From positions 1,426,001 to 1,490,000 of the forward strand of contig NZ_CP049867.1 of the NCBI RefSeq assembly GCF_011299595.1: a DNA stretch of 64,000 nucleotides. The letters are read 5' to 3'. The notes under the pieces are model-generated. The model saw nothing but the letters and a program-made list of their open reading frames with translations. It was not told where the DNA came from and did not search any database. This DNA comes from Nocardioides sp. HDW12B. GTDB lineage: Bacteria > Actinomycetota > Actinomycetes > Propionibacteriales > Nocardioidaceae. A program made the translations under genes and the position numbers. Below are positions 26,648-35,201 of the stretch, in pieces (positions within the stretch are counted from its first letter, which is position 1; each line of letters starts with the position of its first letter).

Positions 26648-29281
26648 ATGGCGACCCGTACGTCTTCCCCACCGCGGTCGCGAGCCACCGGCAGCACCAA
26701 GACCTCGACCCGGAGCACCTCCGGATCGGGCTCGCGGAGCACCAGCAGCTCGAAGTCGCGGTCGTCCGGCAGCCAGGCACGTCGTACCTCGGGCAAGGGC
26801 TCCTCGTCGAGGAAGCGCCCCGCACCCCGCGCCGTACGCAGCGGACCTGGCCCCATCCTCCGTGCCTTCACCGCGCTCGGCCACGGCCTCGCCGGGCTGT
26901 GGCTCGGCATCGCGCACGTCCTCGGGGGTGCGGTCCGCCGGGTCACCGGTGCGGCCCGCGACCTCGACGCGGACCACCGTCGCGACGGCCTCGGCCTGAC
27001 GCTCATCGGCCTCGCGGTCGTCGTGGCCGCCTCGGTCTGGTGGCGGCTGCCGGGAGGCGTCGGCGAGACCACCCGCACGGTCGTCAACGGCTCCGTCGGC
27101 CTCCTGGGCTGGTTCGTCCCGCTGGCGCTCGTCGGCATCGGCGTCGTCACCCTGCGCAACCCCGAGAGCACCGGCCCGGCCGGGCGCCAGGTCATCGGCT
27201 GGAGCTCGCTGCTCTTCGGCGTCCTCGGGCTCATCCACATCAGCCACGGCAGCCCGCGCGGCACCCAGACCCAGGCGCTGCACGAGGCCGGGGGAGCGGT
27301 CGGCTTCGTCGTCGGCTCGCTGTCCACCGACCTGCTGCGCAGCACCTACGTCGCGGTGCCGCTGCTGGTGCTCATGGCGCTGTTCGGTCTGCTGGTGGTC
27401 ACCGCGACGCCGGTCTACAAGATCCCCGAGCGCTTCGCCGCCGCCCGCGACCTCATGCTCGGCCGTCGCCACGGCGACGCCGAGGAGCAGGCCGCCGCCG
27501 TCGTGCCCGAGCAGCCCACCCGCCGCAGCCGCACCCGCCGCCGGCAGGGCGCCATGGCCGGCACCGACGACGACTTCACCCCCGAGGGCGACCCCGCCTA
27601 CGACAGCCCGGTGGCCGTCGAGCCCGACCCCTCGGTCGGACGCCGCAAGCGCGGACGCTCGGCCGCCTCCGACGCCGCCGCGGCGGCCCCCGACGCGGTC
27701 GCGGTCGCGATGGCCGGCCTGGGGGAGGAGCGCGACGAGCCCTCCGAGCAGGTCGAGCCGCCGCCGCACACCCCGCTGCCCGCCCGCGTCGAGCAGCTCG
27801 CGCTGTCCGGCGACATCGCCTACTCACTGCCCGGCAACGAGGTCCTCAAGCCCGGCAGCGTGCACAAGGCGCGCTCCAAGGCCTCCGACGAGGTCGTGGC
27901 CCGGCTGACCGAGGTGCTCGAGCAGTTCGACATCGACGCCCAGGTCACCGGCTACACCCGCGGCCCGACCGTCACGCGCTACGAGGTCGAGCTCGGCCCC
28001 GCGGTCAAGGTCGAGAAGGTCACCGCGCTGGGCAAGAACATCGCCTACGCCGTCGCCTCGGCCGACGTGCGGATCCTCTCGCCGATCCCCGGCAAGAGCG
28101 CCATCGGCATCGAGATCCCCAACATCGACAAGGAGATCGTCTCCCTCGGCGACGTGCTGCGGTCGAACAACGCCCGCAACGACCACCACCCGATGATCGT
28201 CGGGCTCGGCAAGGACGTCGAGGGCGGCTTCGTGGTCGCCAACCTTGCGAAGATGCCCCACCTGCTGGTGGCGGGCGCGACCGGCTCCGGCAAGTCGAGC
28301 TTCATCAACTCGATGATCAGCTCGCTGCTCATGCGCTCCACGCCCGACGAGGTCCGCATGATCCTGGTGGACCCCAAGCGCGTCGAGCTCAACGCCTACG
28401 AGGGCATCCCACACCTGATCACGCCCATCATCACGAACCCCAAGAAGGCCTCCGAGGCGCTGGCGTGGGTCGTGCGCGAGATGGACATGAGGTACGACGA
28501 CCTCGCCGCGTTCGGCTTCCGCCACGTCGACGACTTCAACAAGGCCGTCCGGGCCGGCAAGGTGCAGGTGCCGCAGGGCAGCGAGCGCGTGCTGGCGCCG
28601 TACCCGTATCTCCTGGTGGTCGTCGACGAGCTCGCCGACCTCATGATGGTCGCCCCGCGCGACGTCGAGGACGCCGTCGTCCGCATCACCCAGCTCGCGC
28701 GTGCCGCCGGCATCCACCTGATCCTGGCCACGCAGCGACCCAGCGTCGACGTCGTCACCGGCCTCATCAAGGCCAACGTGCCGTCGCGACTCGCCTTCGC
28801 CACCTCGAGCCTCGCCGACAGCCGGGTCATCCTCGACCAGCCGGGCGCGGAGAAGCTCGTGGGCCAGGGTGACGGCCTGTTCCTGCCGATGGGCGCCTCC
28901 AAGCCGGTGCGCGTGCAGGGCTCGTGGGTCACCGAGGCCGAGGTGCACCAGGTCGTCAAGCACTGCAAGGAGCAGCTGCAGCCGGCCTACCGCGACGACG
29001 TCACCGCTCCGGCCGCCGCCAAGCGCGACCTGGACGACGACATCGGCGACGACCTCGACCTCGTGGTCGCCGCGATCGAGCTCGTGGTGTCCACGCAGTT
29101 CGGTTCCACCTCGATGTTGCAGCGCAAGCTGCGTGTCGGCTTCGCCAAAGCGGGTCGGTTGATGGACATTCTGGAGAGCAGGGGCGTGGTCGGTCCCAGC
29201 GAGGGTTCCAAGGCCCGCGACGTCCTCATCAAGCCTGATGACCTGGACGGGGTCATCGCCACTGTGCAGGGAGAGCAATGA
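26648..29281 (+). CDS. ftsK: DNA translocase FtsK/SpoIIIE
   Basis: 877 residues. A Ser/Thr/Arg-rich disordered head (~1-70), four membrane helices (~110-270), a charged linker, then the motor: Walker A GATGSGKS (543-550), Walker B LLVVVDELADLMM, IHLILATQRPSVDVVTG, and a C-terminal winged-helix gamma domain (VVSTQFGSTSMLQRKLRVGFAKAGRLMD) that reads polar KOPS-like sequences. It pumps chromosomal DNA through the division septum and supports dimer resolution. Stop and next start overlap (ATGA). Gene order ftsK to rimO to pgsA is usual for actinobacteria. All key motifs are intact. Confidence 0.97.
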   Translation: MATRTSSPPRSRATGSTKTSTRSTSGSGSRSTSSSKSRSSGSQARRTSGKGSSSRKRPAPRAVRSGPGPILRAFTALGHGLAGLWLGIAHVLGGAVRRVTGAARDLDADHRRDGLGLTLIGLAVVVAASVWWRLPGGVGETTRTVVNGSVGLLGWFVPLALVGIGVVTLRNPESTGPAGRQVIGWSSLLFGVLGLIHISHGSPRGTQTQALHEAGGAVGFVVGSLSTDLLRSTYVAVPLLVLMALFGLLVVTATPVYKIPERFAAARDLMLGRRHGDAEEQAAAVVPEQPTRRSRTRRRQGAMAGTDDDFTPEGDPAYDSPVAVEPDPSVGRRKRGRSAASDAAAAAPDAVAVAMAGLGEERDEPSEQVEPPPHTPLPARVEQLALSGDIAYSLPGNEVLKPGSVHKARSKASDEVVARLTEVLEQFDIDAQVTGYTRGPTVTRYEVELGPAVKVEKVTALGKNIAYAVASADVRILSPIPGKSAIGIEIPNIDKEIVSLGDVLRSNNARNDHHPMIVGLGKDVEGGFVVANLAKMPHLLVAGATGSGKSSFINSMISSLLMRSTPDEVRMILVDPKRVELNAYEGIPHLITPIITNPKKASEALAWVVREMDMRYDDLAAFGFRHVDDFNKAVRAGKVQVPQGSERVLAPYPYLLVVVDELADLMMVAPRDVEDAVVRITQLARAAGIHLILATQRPSVDVVTGLIKANVPSRLAFATSSLADSRVILDQPGAEKLVGQGDGLFLPMGASKPVRVQGSWVTEAEVHQVVKHCKEQLQPAYRDDVTAPAAAKRDLDDDIGDDLDLVVAAIELVVSTQFGSTSMLQRKLRVGFAKAGRLMDILESRGVVGPSEGSKARDVLIKPDDLDGVIATVQGEQ

Positions 29282-31305
29282 GCGCACAGCCCATCGAGAA
29301 GTCCGCCGGTCAGGACAGCGACGGCCTCGAGCCCGAGGAGGGCCCCGGCGGCCCGGCGCCCGAGCGCGGCAGCGCCCCGGAGCAGATCGAGGTGCGCCAC
29401 CAGGCCGCGGTCTCGCTGCTGCTCGGGGTCGCCACCTCGGCCATCGCGATCGCCTACCTCTGGCGTGCGGTCTCGACCGGCGCGACGTTCGACTGGATGC
29501 TGTGCGCGGTCCTCGCGGTCCTGAGCGTGGGCCTGTTCCGCAACCTGCTCGACGCCCGCCTGCCGCTGCTGGTGGCCGACGAGCTCGGCGTCCGCTTCCG
29601 GCTGGGTCGCCAGTGGCGCGGCCTGCCCTGGGAGGCCGTGGACCGCATCACCGTCACCCCGCGCCGCGGCGCGCTGCGTGACGGCCGGCTGGTCGTCTCA
29701 CTGCACCACATGCACCGCGCCATCGAGGGCATCGAAGGTCGCGCCCGCCGTCACGCCCGCCTCAACCAGAAGATGTACGGCGCCGTCCTCGCCGTCCCGC
29801 TCGGCCTGACCACCCGCATCAGCCACGCCACCGAGGACACCCTGCAGGAGCGCATCGCCGAGCTGGCCCACGGCCGCGCCGAGGTCGTCACCCTCCTGCC
29901 CGAGCCCAAGCCGGAGGCCGACACGGTCCCGGCCGCGCGGCGTCCCGACCACGACACCGACGCGACCGACGACGCCGGCTACGACGCGGCCCCTGACACG
30001 ACCCCTGACACGGCCTTTGACACGGCTTACGGCACAGTCCACGACACCTCCTACGGCGTCACCGACCGCGCCGACCACGGCACTGCGTGGGGGACCGACG
30101 GCGCCGCGGCGCCCGACAGCCTCGACCGGGTGGACGGCCCCGACAGCCTCGACCGCACGGACGTCGCCGGTTTCTTCGACGGCACCGAGGAGCCGCGCCC
30201 CGCCGGGGACCGTCGCCTCCGGTGGCTGCGTCGCAGCTCGCGCACCGAGGAGACCGTCTCCGACGTCGAGGAGTCGGTCGAGCCGCTCGACCCCGACCTC
30301 GACGACGACCTCGCGACCGGTGGGTCGCCGGCGGCGTACGGCGGCGCGGCCGCCTTCCACGCCGCTCCCGAGGTCCGTCCCACGACCGACCCGGAGCCGG
30401 ACCCGACGGTCAGCGCCGAGCGCGACGGCGTCCGTCCGCTCGACCCGAAGACCAGCATGCCGAGCCAGGTGTCGGCCTACGCCTCATCGAAGGTGCGGGC
30501 CATCTCGCGCCTCGGCGAGCCCGTCGCACCCCTGGTGATCGAGGAGTTCGAGCCGCACCCCGCCTACGACCCGGTCATCGGGCCCGACCTGGCCGCCGCG
30601 CGCACCCGGGTCGGTCTCAGCGTCGACGAGCTGGCCGACCGGACCCGCATCCGGCCCCACGTCATCGAGTCCATCGAGGTCGACGACTTCACCCCGTGCG
30701 GCGGCGACTTCTACGCCCGCGGCCACATCCGCACCCTGGCCCGCGTCCTGGGCAAGGACCCGGCTCCGATGCTGGCGGCCTTCGACAGCCGCTACGCGAC
30801 CGCACCGATCAGCCCCCGCCGCGTCTTCGAGGCCGAGCTGGCCACCGGTCTCACCGGCAGCATGCGCAGCACCCGCGGCGGGCCGAACTGGGCGCTGATG
30901 ATCGGCGCGGTGCTGACGCTGGTGCTGATCTGGAGCGCCGTGCGGCTGTTCTCGGTCGACTCCGAGACGGCGTTCGAGGCCCCGCCGCCGGTGCTCAACG
31001 GGTCCTCGGGCCTCGGCAACGGCTTCGGCGAGCCGGAGGCGGCCGCCCCGGCGGCGTCGGTGCAGGCCGTCATCGCGGCGGTCCAGGCCGGGGCCAACGT
31101 CGAGGTCCGCGACGCCGGTGGCGCGTTGGTCTTCGAGGGCGACCTGGTCATCGGCGAGGTGAAGACCCTCACCGTCACCCCGCCGGTCACGGTCACCACC
31201 GACGACGGGGGCGCGGTGTCGGTCACCGTCGCCGGACGCGACCTCGGGTTCCTCGGCGAGACCGCTCAGCCGGCGACGAAGGTGTTCCAGGCCCCCTCCC
31301 GGTGA
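29278..31305 (+). CDS. RodZ-like membrane HTH protein with extra N-terminal PH-like domain
   Basis: 675 residues, ATG overlapping ftsK. Residues ~40-85 hold two membrane helices, followed by a small beta-rich domain (~95-215, LGVRFRLGRQWRGLPWEAVDRITVTPRR) like bacterial PH domains. A long acidic low-complexity region (~215-400) with DT-x-DT-x repeats (PDTTPDTAFDTAYG) follows. Then a RodZ-type HTH (~434-505), one membrane helix (~538-558) and a C-terminal beta domain (~590-665) like DUF4115. RodZ links MreB to the wall machinery; ordinary homologues are 250-350 residues. The N-terminal half is therefore an added module, possibly a duplicated or fused neighbour. Role in cell shape or division is inferred. 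Confidence 0.82.
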   Translation: MSAQPIEKSAGQDSDGLEPEEGPGGPAPERGSAPEQIEVRHQAAVSLLLGVATSAIAIAYLWRAVSTGATFDWMLCAVLAVLSVGLFRNLLDARLPLLVADELGVRFRLGRQWRGLPWEAVDRITVTPRRGALRDGRLVVSLHHMHRAIEGIEGRARRHARLNQKMYGAVLAVPLGLTTRISHATEDTLQERIAELAHGRAEVVTLLPEPKPEADTVPAARRPDHDTDATDDAGYDAAPDTTPDTAFDTAYGTVHDTSYGVTDRADHGTAWGTDGAAAPDSLDRVDGPDSLDRTDVAGFFDGTEEPRPAGDRRLRWLRRSSRTEETVSDVEESVEPLDPDLDDDLATGGSPAAYGGAAAFHAAPEVRPTTDPEPDPTVSAERDGVRPLDPKTSMPSQVSAYASSKVRAISRLGEPVAPLVIEEFEPHPAYDPVIGPDLAAARTRVGLSVDELADRTRIRPHVIESIEVDDFTPCGGDFYARGHIRTLARVLGKDPAPMLAAFDSRYATAPISPRRVFEAELATGLTGSMRSTRGGPNWALMIGAVLTLVLIWSAVRLFSVDSETAFEAPPPVLNGSSGLGNGFGEPEAAAPAASVQAVIAAVQAGANVEVRDAGGALVFEGDLVIGEVKTLTVTPPVTVTTDDGGAVSVTVAGRDLGFLGETAQPATKVFQAPSR

Positions 31306-31350
31306 GGTCGCGGATCGGTCTCTTCCGCCCCTCGCAGGCCCGCTCGCTGC

Positions 31351-31356
31351 TACGTT
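31351..31356 (+). promoter_or_regulatory. Probable -10 box of the OmpA/BON operon
   Basis: TACGTT lies 65 bases before the ATG at 31421; the leader ends in AGGAG spaced 8 bases from the start. Confidence 0.4.
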
Positions 31357-31420
31357 CGATGCCGTCGGGAGACGCCCCACTCGCACCGGGCGTCACACCG
31401 TTCCCTCTCAGGAGCGTCGG

Positions 31421-32194
31421 ATGAAGGACGAGTCACCCGCGGAGTCGCCGCAGGACGGAGCCGACGCCGGCACCGCCCCCGACGGCGCGTCGCGGACCGA
31501 GCAGCGGTTGGTCACGCGCCGTCGCCGGGTCCGTCGACCGCTGGGCGGCGCCTTCTGGCTCACCGCCCTGCTGCTCGCGGCCGCCCTGGCGGCCGGTGCG
31601 ACGTACACGCAGCGCGACGGGGTGGAGACCGCGCTCGCCGCCGACGTCGACAAGCGCCTGGCTGCCAAGGGCCTCGGCAAGGTGGCGGTGACCCTCGAGG
31701 GGCGCAGCGTCACGGCGGCGGTCCCGGCCGGCGAGGACGAGGACAAGGTCGAGCGCGTGGTCGCCGGCGTGAGCGGCGTCGCGGAGGTCGAGACCACCCA
31801 GGCGTTCGCCAACGCCAAGCAGCGCCGCACCTGCGAGTCGCTCGCCCGCGAGCTCGACCAGGCCACGAACAACCAGCGGATCCCGTTCGCCGGGGCGTCC
31901 ACCCAGCTCACCTCCGAGGGCCAGGCGCTCGTGGGGGCCGCCGCCCGGGTGCTCAAGGAGTGCCCGGTCGGCGACGTGGTGGTCGGTGGTCACTCCGACG
32001 ACGACACCCCCGACTTCTCGACGCTGTCTCTGCAGCGCGCCCAGGTCATGGTCGACCTGCTCGTGCGCAACGGTGTGGACCGCAGCCGGATGGAGGCGCG
32101 CGGCTACGGCGACCAGTTCCCGGTCGACGACGCCGACACCGCGGCCGCGGTGCAGCGCAACCAGCGCGGCGAGATCAGTGCGGAGGGCAGCTGA
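31421..32194 (+). CDS. OmpA-family/BON domain membrane protein (ArfA-like)
   Basis: 257 residues. Residues ~1-45 are charged and cytosolic, a membrane helix follows (~44-66), then a BON-like domain (~70-130, ALAADVDKRLAAKGLGKVAVTLEG...VERVVAGVSGVAEV) and an OmpA C-terminal peptidoglycan-binding domain (~140-250, FAGASTQLTSEGQALVGAAARVL, VGGHSDDD, LSLQRAQVMVDLLVRNGVD). The same order occurs in OmpATb/ArfA of M. tuberculosis. The protein probably spans the membrane once and grips the wall. It is followed by two small membrane proteins, as in arfABC. The OmpA His/Asp-rich VGGHSDD replaces the usual VxGHTD, still compatible. Confidence 0.82.
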   Translation: MKDESPAESPQDGADAGTAPDGASRTEQRLVTRRRRVRRPLGGAFWLTALLLAAALAAGATYTQRDGVETALAADVDKRLAAKGLGKVAVTLEGRSVTAAVPAGEDEDKVERVVAGVSGVAEVETTQAFANAKQRRTCESLARELDQATNNQRIPFAGASTQLTSEGQALVGAAARVLKECPVGDVVVGGHSDDDTPDFSTLSLQRAQVMVDLLVRNGVDRSRMEARGYGDQFPVDDADTAAAVQRNQRGEISAEGS

Positions 32195-32195
32195 C

Positions 32196-32354
32196 ATGTG
32201 GCGCTGGTACGTCGAGGTGGCCTTCCTGGTGGTGCTCTGCTTCGCCGCCGGCGCGGCCGTGGCCGCGCTGGTGATCGCGCGCGTGCTGCCGCAGGCGTCC
32301 GCCCCCACGGCGCCGACGGACACGCCCGGCGAGGGCGGGGCGAGCACGCCATGA
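32196..32354 (+). CDS. Small single-span membrane protein (ArfB-like position)
   Basis: 52 residues from ATG 32196, 1 base after the OmpA-like stop. One hydrophobic helix (~6-29, WYVEVAFLVVLCFAAGAAVAALVI with the charged WRW start) and a Pro/Thr tail. Its length and place match ArfB (about 50 residues) of the mycobacterial arfABC operon. Sequence identity cannot be judged here. The stop overlaps the next ATG by 4 bases. Confidence 0.72.
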   Translation: MWRWYVEVAFLVVLCFAAGAAVAALVIARVLPQASAPTAPTDTPGEGGASTP

Positions 32355-33085
32355 CCTGGTTGCTGGGCCAGCTGTGGTCGTTCCTGCTGCTGTCGGCGCT
32401 GCTCGGCGCCGCCACCGTGGTCGTGTGGAGCGTGCGACGCGAGAGCGTCGAGGTGTGGGAGGACGTGCCCGTCGCGCCCCCGGTCGTCGAGCCCGAGGCG
32501 TCCGACCCCGCGGACGACGAGGAGCAGCCGACGCCCACCGCGGTGGGCACGCCGCTCCCCGTCGACGCCGACGACCCGAGCTCGCCGTTCCCGGTGAGCA
32601 CCGCCGACGGTCCGGCCCCCTGGGAGGCCGAGGAGCTCTGGTCGCGACCGGCCCGCCTCGGTGCCGGTGGCGAGCCGCGCCGACCCAAGGACGAGTGGAC
32701 CGAGGCGGCGGAGAACTGGCGCAGCTGGGCCGACGAGGCCACCGGACGCGGGTACGCCGCGGCCGACGACACGACCTCCAGCCGTGACCGCGACCTGTTC
32801 GCGGCCGACCGGGACCTGTTCGCGGCCGACCGCGACGAGGAGCAGCCCGCCGCTGCGGCGGGACCCGCGACCGAGCCCTCGGGGTACGACGAGCCGGTCG
32901 AGGTGTTCCCCGGTATGGGGGCGCAGGAGCCCGACGTCTTCCCCTACGCCCGCCCGGTGGAGGCGCCGCCGAGCAGGGACGAGACGATGGACCCCATGGA
33001 CGACCACGAGATGACCGACGACGAGCGTGAGGCCGCCGAGATCCGGCGCCTGCGCGAGCAGGCCCGACGCGGCGACCCCGCGTGA
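32351..33085 (+). CDS. Membrane-anchored acidic protein (ArfC-like position)
   Basis: 244 residues. One N-terminal membrane helix (~7-28, [19 protein letters not shown]), then a long Asp/Glu/Pro-rich cytosolic region with two tandem seven-residue units DRDLFAA (~150-164, encoded by a 21-bp repeat) and a helical C-terminus [15 protein letters not shown]. Operon position after the small membrane protein parallels ArfC (175 residues). It ends with a 4-base overlap to rimO. Function unknown; a role with the OmpA/BON protein is inferred. Confidence 0.72.
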   Translation: MTWLLGQLWSFLLLSALLGAATVVVWSVRRESVEVWEDVPVAPPVVEPEASDPADDEEQPTPTAVGTPLPVDADDPSSPFPVSTADGPAPWEAEELWSRPARLGAGGEPRRPKDEWTEAAENWRSWADEATGRGYAAADDTTSSRDRDLFAADRDLFAADRDEEQPAAAAGPATEPSGYDEPVEVFPGMGAQEPDVFPYARPVEAPPSRDETMDPMDDHEMTDDEREAAEIRRLREQARRGDPA

Positions 33086-34563
33086 GCGGCCCCACCACCT
33101 CCCAGCCCCCGACCACTGTCGCCCTGGTGACCCTGGGCTGCGCCCGCAACGAGGTCGACTCCGAGGAGCTGGCCGGGCGGCTGGCCGCCGACGGCTTCGC
33201 CCTGGTCTCGGACCCCGAGGACGCCGACGCCGTGGTGGTCAACACCTGCGGCTTCGTGGAGGCCGCCAAGAAGGACTCGGTCGACACGCTCCTCGCCGCC
33301 TCGGACCTCAAGGAGTCCGGCCGCACGCAGTCGGTCGTGGCGGTCGGCTGCCTGGCCGAGCGCTACGGCAAGGACCTGGCGGAGGCGCTCCCGGAGGCCG
33401 ACGCGATCCTCGGCTTCGACGACTACCCCGACATCTCCGCGCGGCTGCGCCGGATCATGGCGGGCGAGACCCACGCCGCCCACACCCCCCAGGACCGGCG
33501 GCACCTGCTCCCGATCGCGCCGGCCGAGCGGGGCGGAGCCGCCGTCGACGTCGTCGTACCGGGGCACACGGTGGCGGCGCCGGACCTGCCCGTGGGCGTG
33601 GCGCCCGCCTCGGGACCCCGCCCGGTCCGCCGACGCCTCGACACCGGACCGATGGCTCCCCTCAAGCTCGCCAGCGGCTGCGACCGCCGGTGCACCTTCT
33701 GCGCGATCCCGTCCTTCCGCGGCTCCTTCGTCTCGCGCCGACCCTCGGACGTGCTCGGCGAGGCGCGCTGGCTGGCCGAGCAGGGCGTGCGCGAGCTGTT
33801 CCTGGTCAGCGAGAACTCGACGTCCTACGGCAAGGACCTCGGCGACCTGCGGCTGCTCGAGACGATGCTGCCCAAGCTCGCCGGGATCGACGGCGTGGAG
33901 CGGGTGCGGGTGTCCTACCTGCAGCCGGCCGAGACCCGGCCCGACCTGGTGCGCGCCATCGCCACGACGCCGGGGGTGGCGTCGTACTTCGACCTGTCCT
34001 TCCAGCACGCCTCACCCACGGTGCTGCGCCGGATGAAGCGCTTCGGCGACCCCGACAGCTTCCTGGGGCTGCTGGAGTCGATCCGCACCCTCGACCCGAC
34101 CGCGGGCGTGCGCTGCAACGTCATCGTCGGCTTCCCCGGCGAGACCGAGGACGACGTGGAGGTGCTCACCGACTTCCTGGAGCGGGCGCGCCTCGACGTC
34201 GTCGGCGTCTTCGGCTACTCCGACGAGGACGGCACCGAGGCGGCCGGCTTCGACGGCAAGATCGACGAGGCCGAGGTCGCCGAGCGGGTCCGCCACGTCA
34301 CGGGGCTGGTCGAGGAGCTGACCGCCCAGCGTGCTGAGGACCGGGTCGGCGACGAGGTTGCCGTGCTCGTGGAGCGCGTCGACGGCGACGAGGTCGAGGG
34401 CCGGGTGGAGCAGCAGGGCCCCGAGGTGGACGGTACGACGACCGTCGGCGGGCTCGACGCGCTGACGGCACCCGTCGGGGTCGGGGACCTGGTGCGCGCC
34501 CGCGTCACCGGCTCCAGCGGCGTCGACCTGTTGGCGACCGCGCTGCCGGAGACGGCAGGATGA
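33082..34563 (+). CDS. rimO: Ribosomal protein S12 methylthiotransferase RimO
   Basis: 493 residues, GTG overlapping the previous stop. It adds a methylthio group to the conserved Asp of ribosomal protein S12 using two Fe-S clusters. The N-terminal cluster Cys are C20, C56 and C90; the radical SAM triad is C200, C204 and C207 (CDRRCTFC). A TRAM domain (~415-490) ends it. A Pro-rich linker of ~60 residues between the domains is longer than in E. coli but is common in actinobacteria. Stop and the pgsA ATG overlap. Confidence 0.95.
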   Translation: MSGPTTSQPPTTVALVTLGCARNEVDSEELAGRLAADGFALVSDPEDADAVVVNTCGFVEAAKKDSVDTLLAASDLKESGRTQSVVAVGCLAERYGKDLAEALPEADAILGFDDYPDISARLRRIMAGETHAAHTPQDRRHLLPIAPAERGGAAVDVVVPGHTVAAPDLPVGVAPASGPRPVRRRLDTGPMAPLKLASGCDRRCTFCAIPSFRGSFVSRRPSDVLGEARWLAEQGVRELFLVSENSTSYGKDLGDLRLLETMLPKLAGIDGVERVRVSYLQPAETRPDLVRAIATTPGVASYFDLSFQHASPTVLRRMKRFGDPDSFLGLLESIRTLDPTAGVRCNVIVGFPGETEDDVEVLTDFLERARLDVVGVFGYSDEDGTEAAGFDGKIDEAEVAERVRHVTGLVEELTAQRAEDRVGDEVAVLVERVDGDEVEGRVEQQGPEVDGTTTVGGLDALTAPVGVGDLVRARVTGSSGVDLLATALPETAG

Positions 34564-35201
34564 CCCCGGTGGACGAAGGGCGAGCGATGAGCGACCGACC
34601 GGCACCCAGCAACTGGAACGTGCCGAACGCCCTGACGACCCTGCGCATCGTCATGGTGCCGTTCTTCGCCTGGGCCCTGCTCGTCGACGACGGCGGCTCG
34701 ACCGGGTGGCGCTGGGTCGCCTTCGGGCTGTTCGGGGCCGCGATGGTCACCGACAAGATCGACGGCGACCTCGCCCGCAAGCACGACATCGTCACCGACT
34801 TCGGCAAGATCGCCGACCCCATCGCCGACAAGGCGCTGACCGGGATGGCCTTCGTCGGGCTGTCGATCATCGGCGAGCTGTGGTGGGCCGTGACCGTGGT
34901 GGTGCTGATCCGCGAGTGGGGCATCACCGTGATGCGCTTCTGGCTGATCCGCCGCGGCGTCGTGATGCCCGCCGGCCGCGGCGGCAAGCTCAAGACCGTC
35001 GTGCAGACGCTGGCCCTCGCGCTGCTGATCATGCCGCTGCGCCAGCTCGACGGGGGCTGGGAGCCGGTCGGCCTCGTGGTCTGGTGGATCGGCCTGGCCG
35101 CGATGGCGGCGGCAGTCGCCCTCACGGTGTGGACGGGCGTCGAGTACGTCCGCGACACCGTCCGAGCGCAGCGCCGCCAGAGCGGTCAGCCGGCGGACTG
35201 A
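34560..35201 (+). CDS. pgsA: CDP-diacylglycerol-glycerol-3-phosphate 3-phosphatidyltransferase
   Basis: 213 residues. The CDP-alcohol phosphotransferase motif DG-x2-AR-x8-G-x3-D-x3-D is intact (~63-85). Makes phosphatidylglycerol phosphate in the membrane; several hydrophobic helices follow. The ATG at 34560 overlaps the rimO stop; an internal ATG at 34587 ([11 protein letters not shown]) with GAAGGG upstream is an equally good start. Its last 16 bases overlap the convergent GH15 gene. In other actinobacteria cinA usually follows, but not here. Confidence 0.93.
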   Translation: MTPVDEGRAMSDRPAPSNWNVPNALTTLRIVMVPFFAWALLVDDGGSTGWRWVAFGLFGAAMVTDKIDGDLARKHDIVTDFGKIADPIADKALTGMAFVGLSIIGELWWAVTVVVLIREWGITVMRFWLIRRGVVMPAGRGGKLKTVVQTLALALLIMPLRQLDGGWEPVGLVVWWIGLAAMAAAVALTVWTGVEYVRDTVRAQRRQSGQPAD

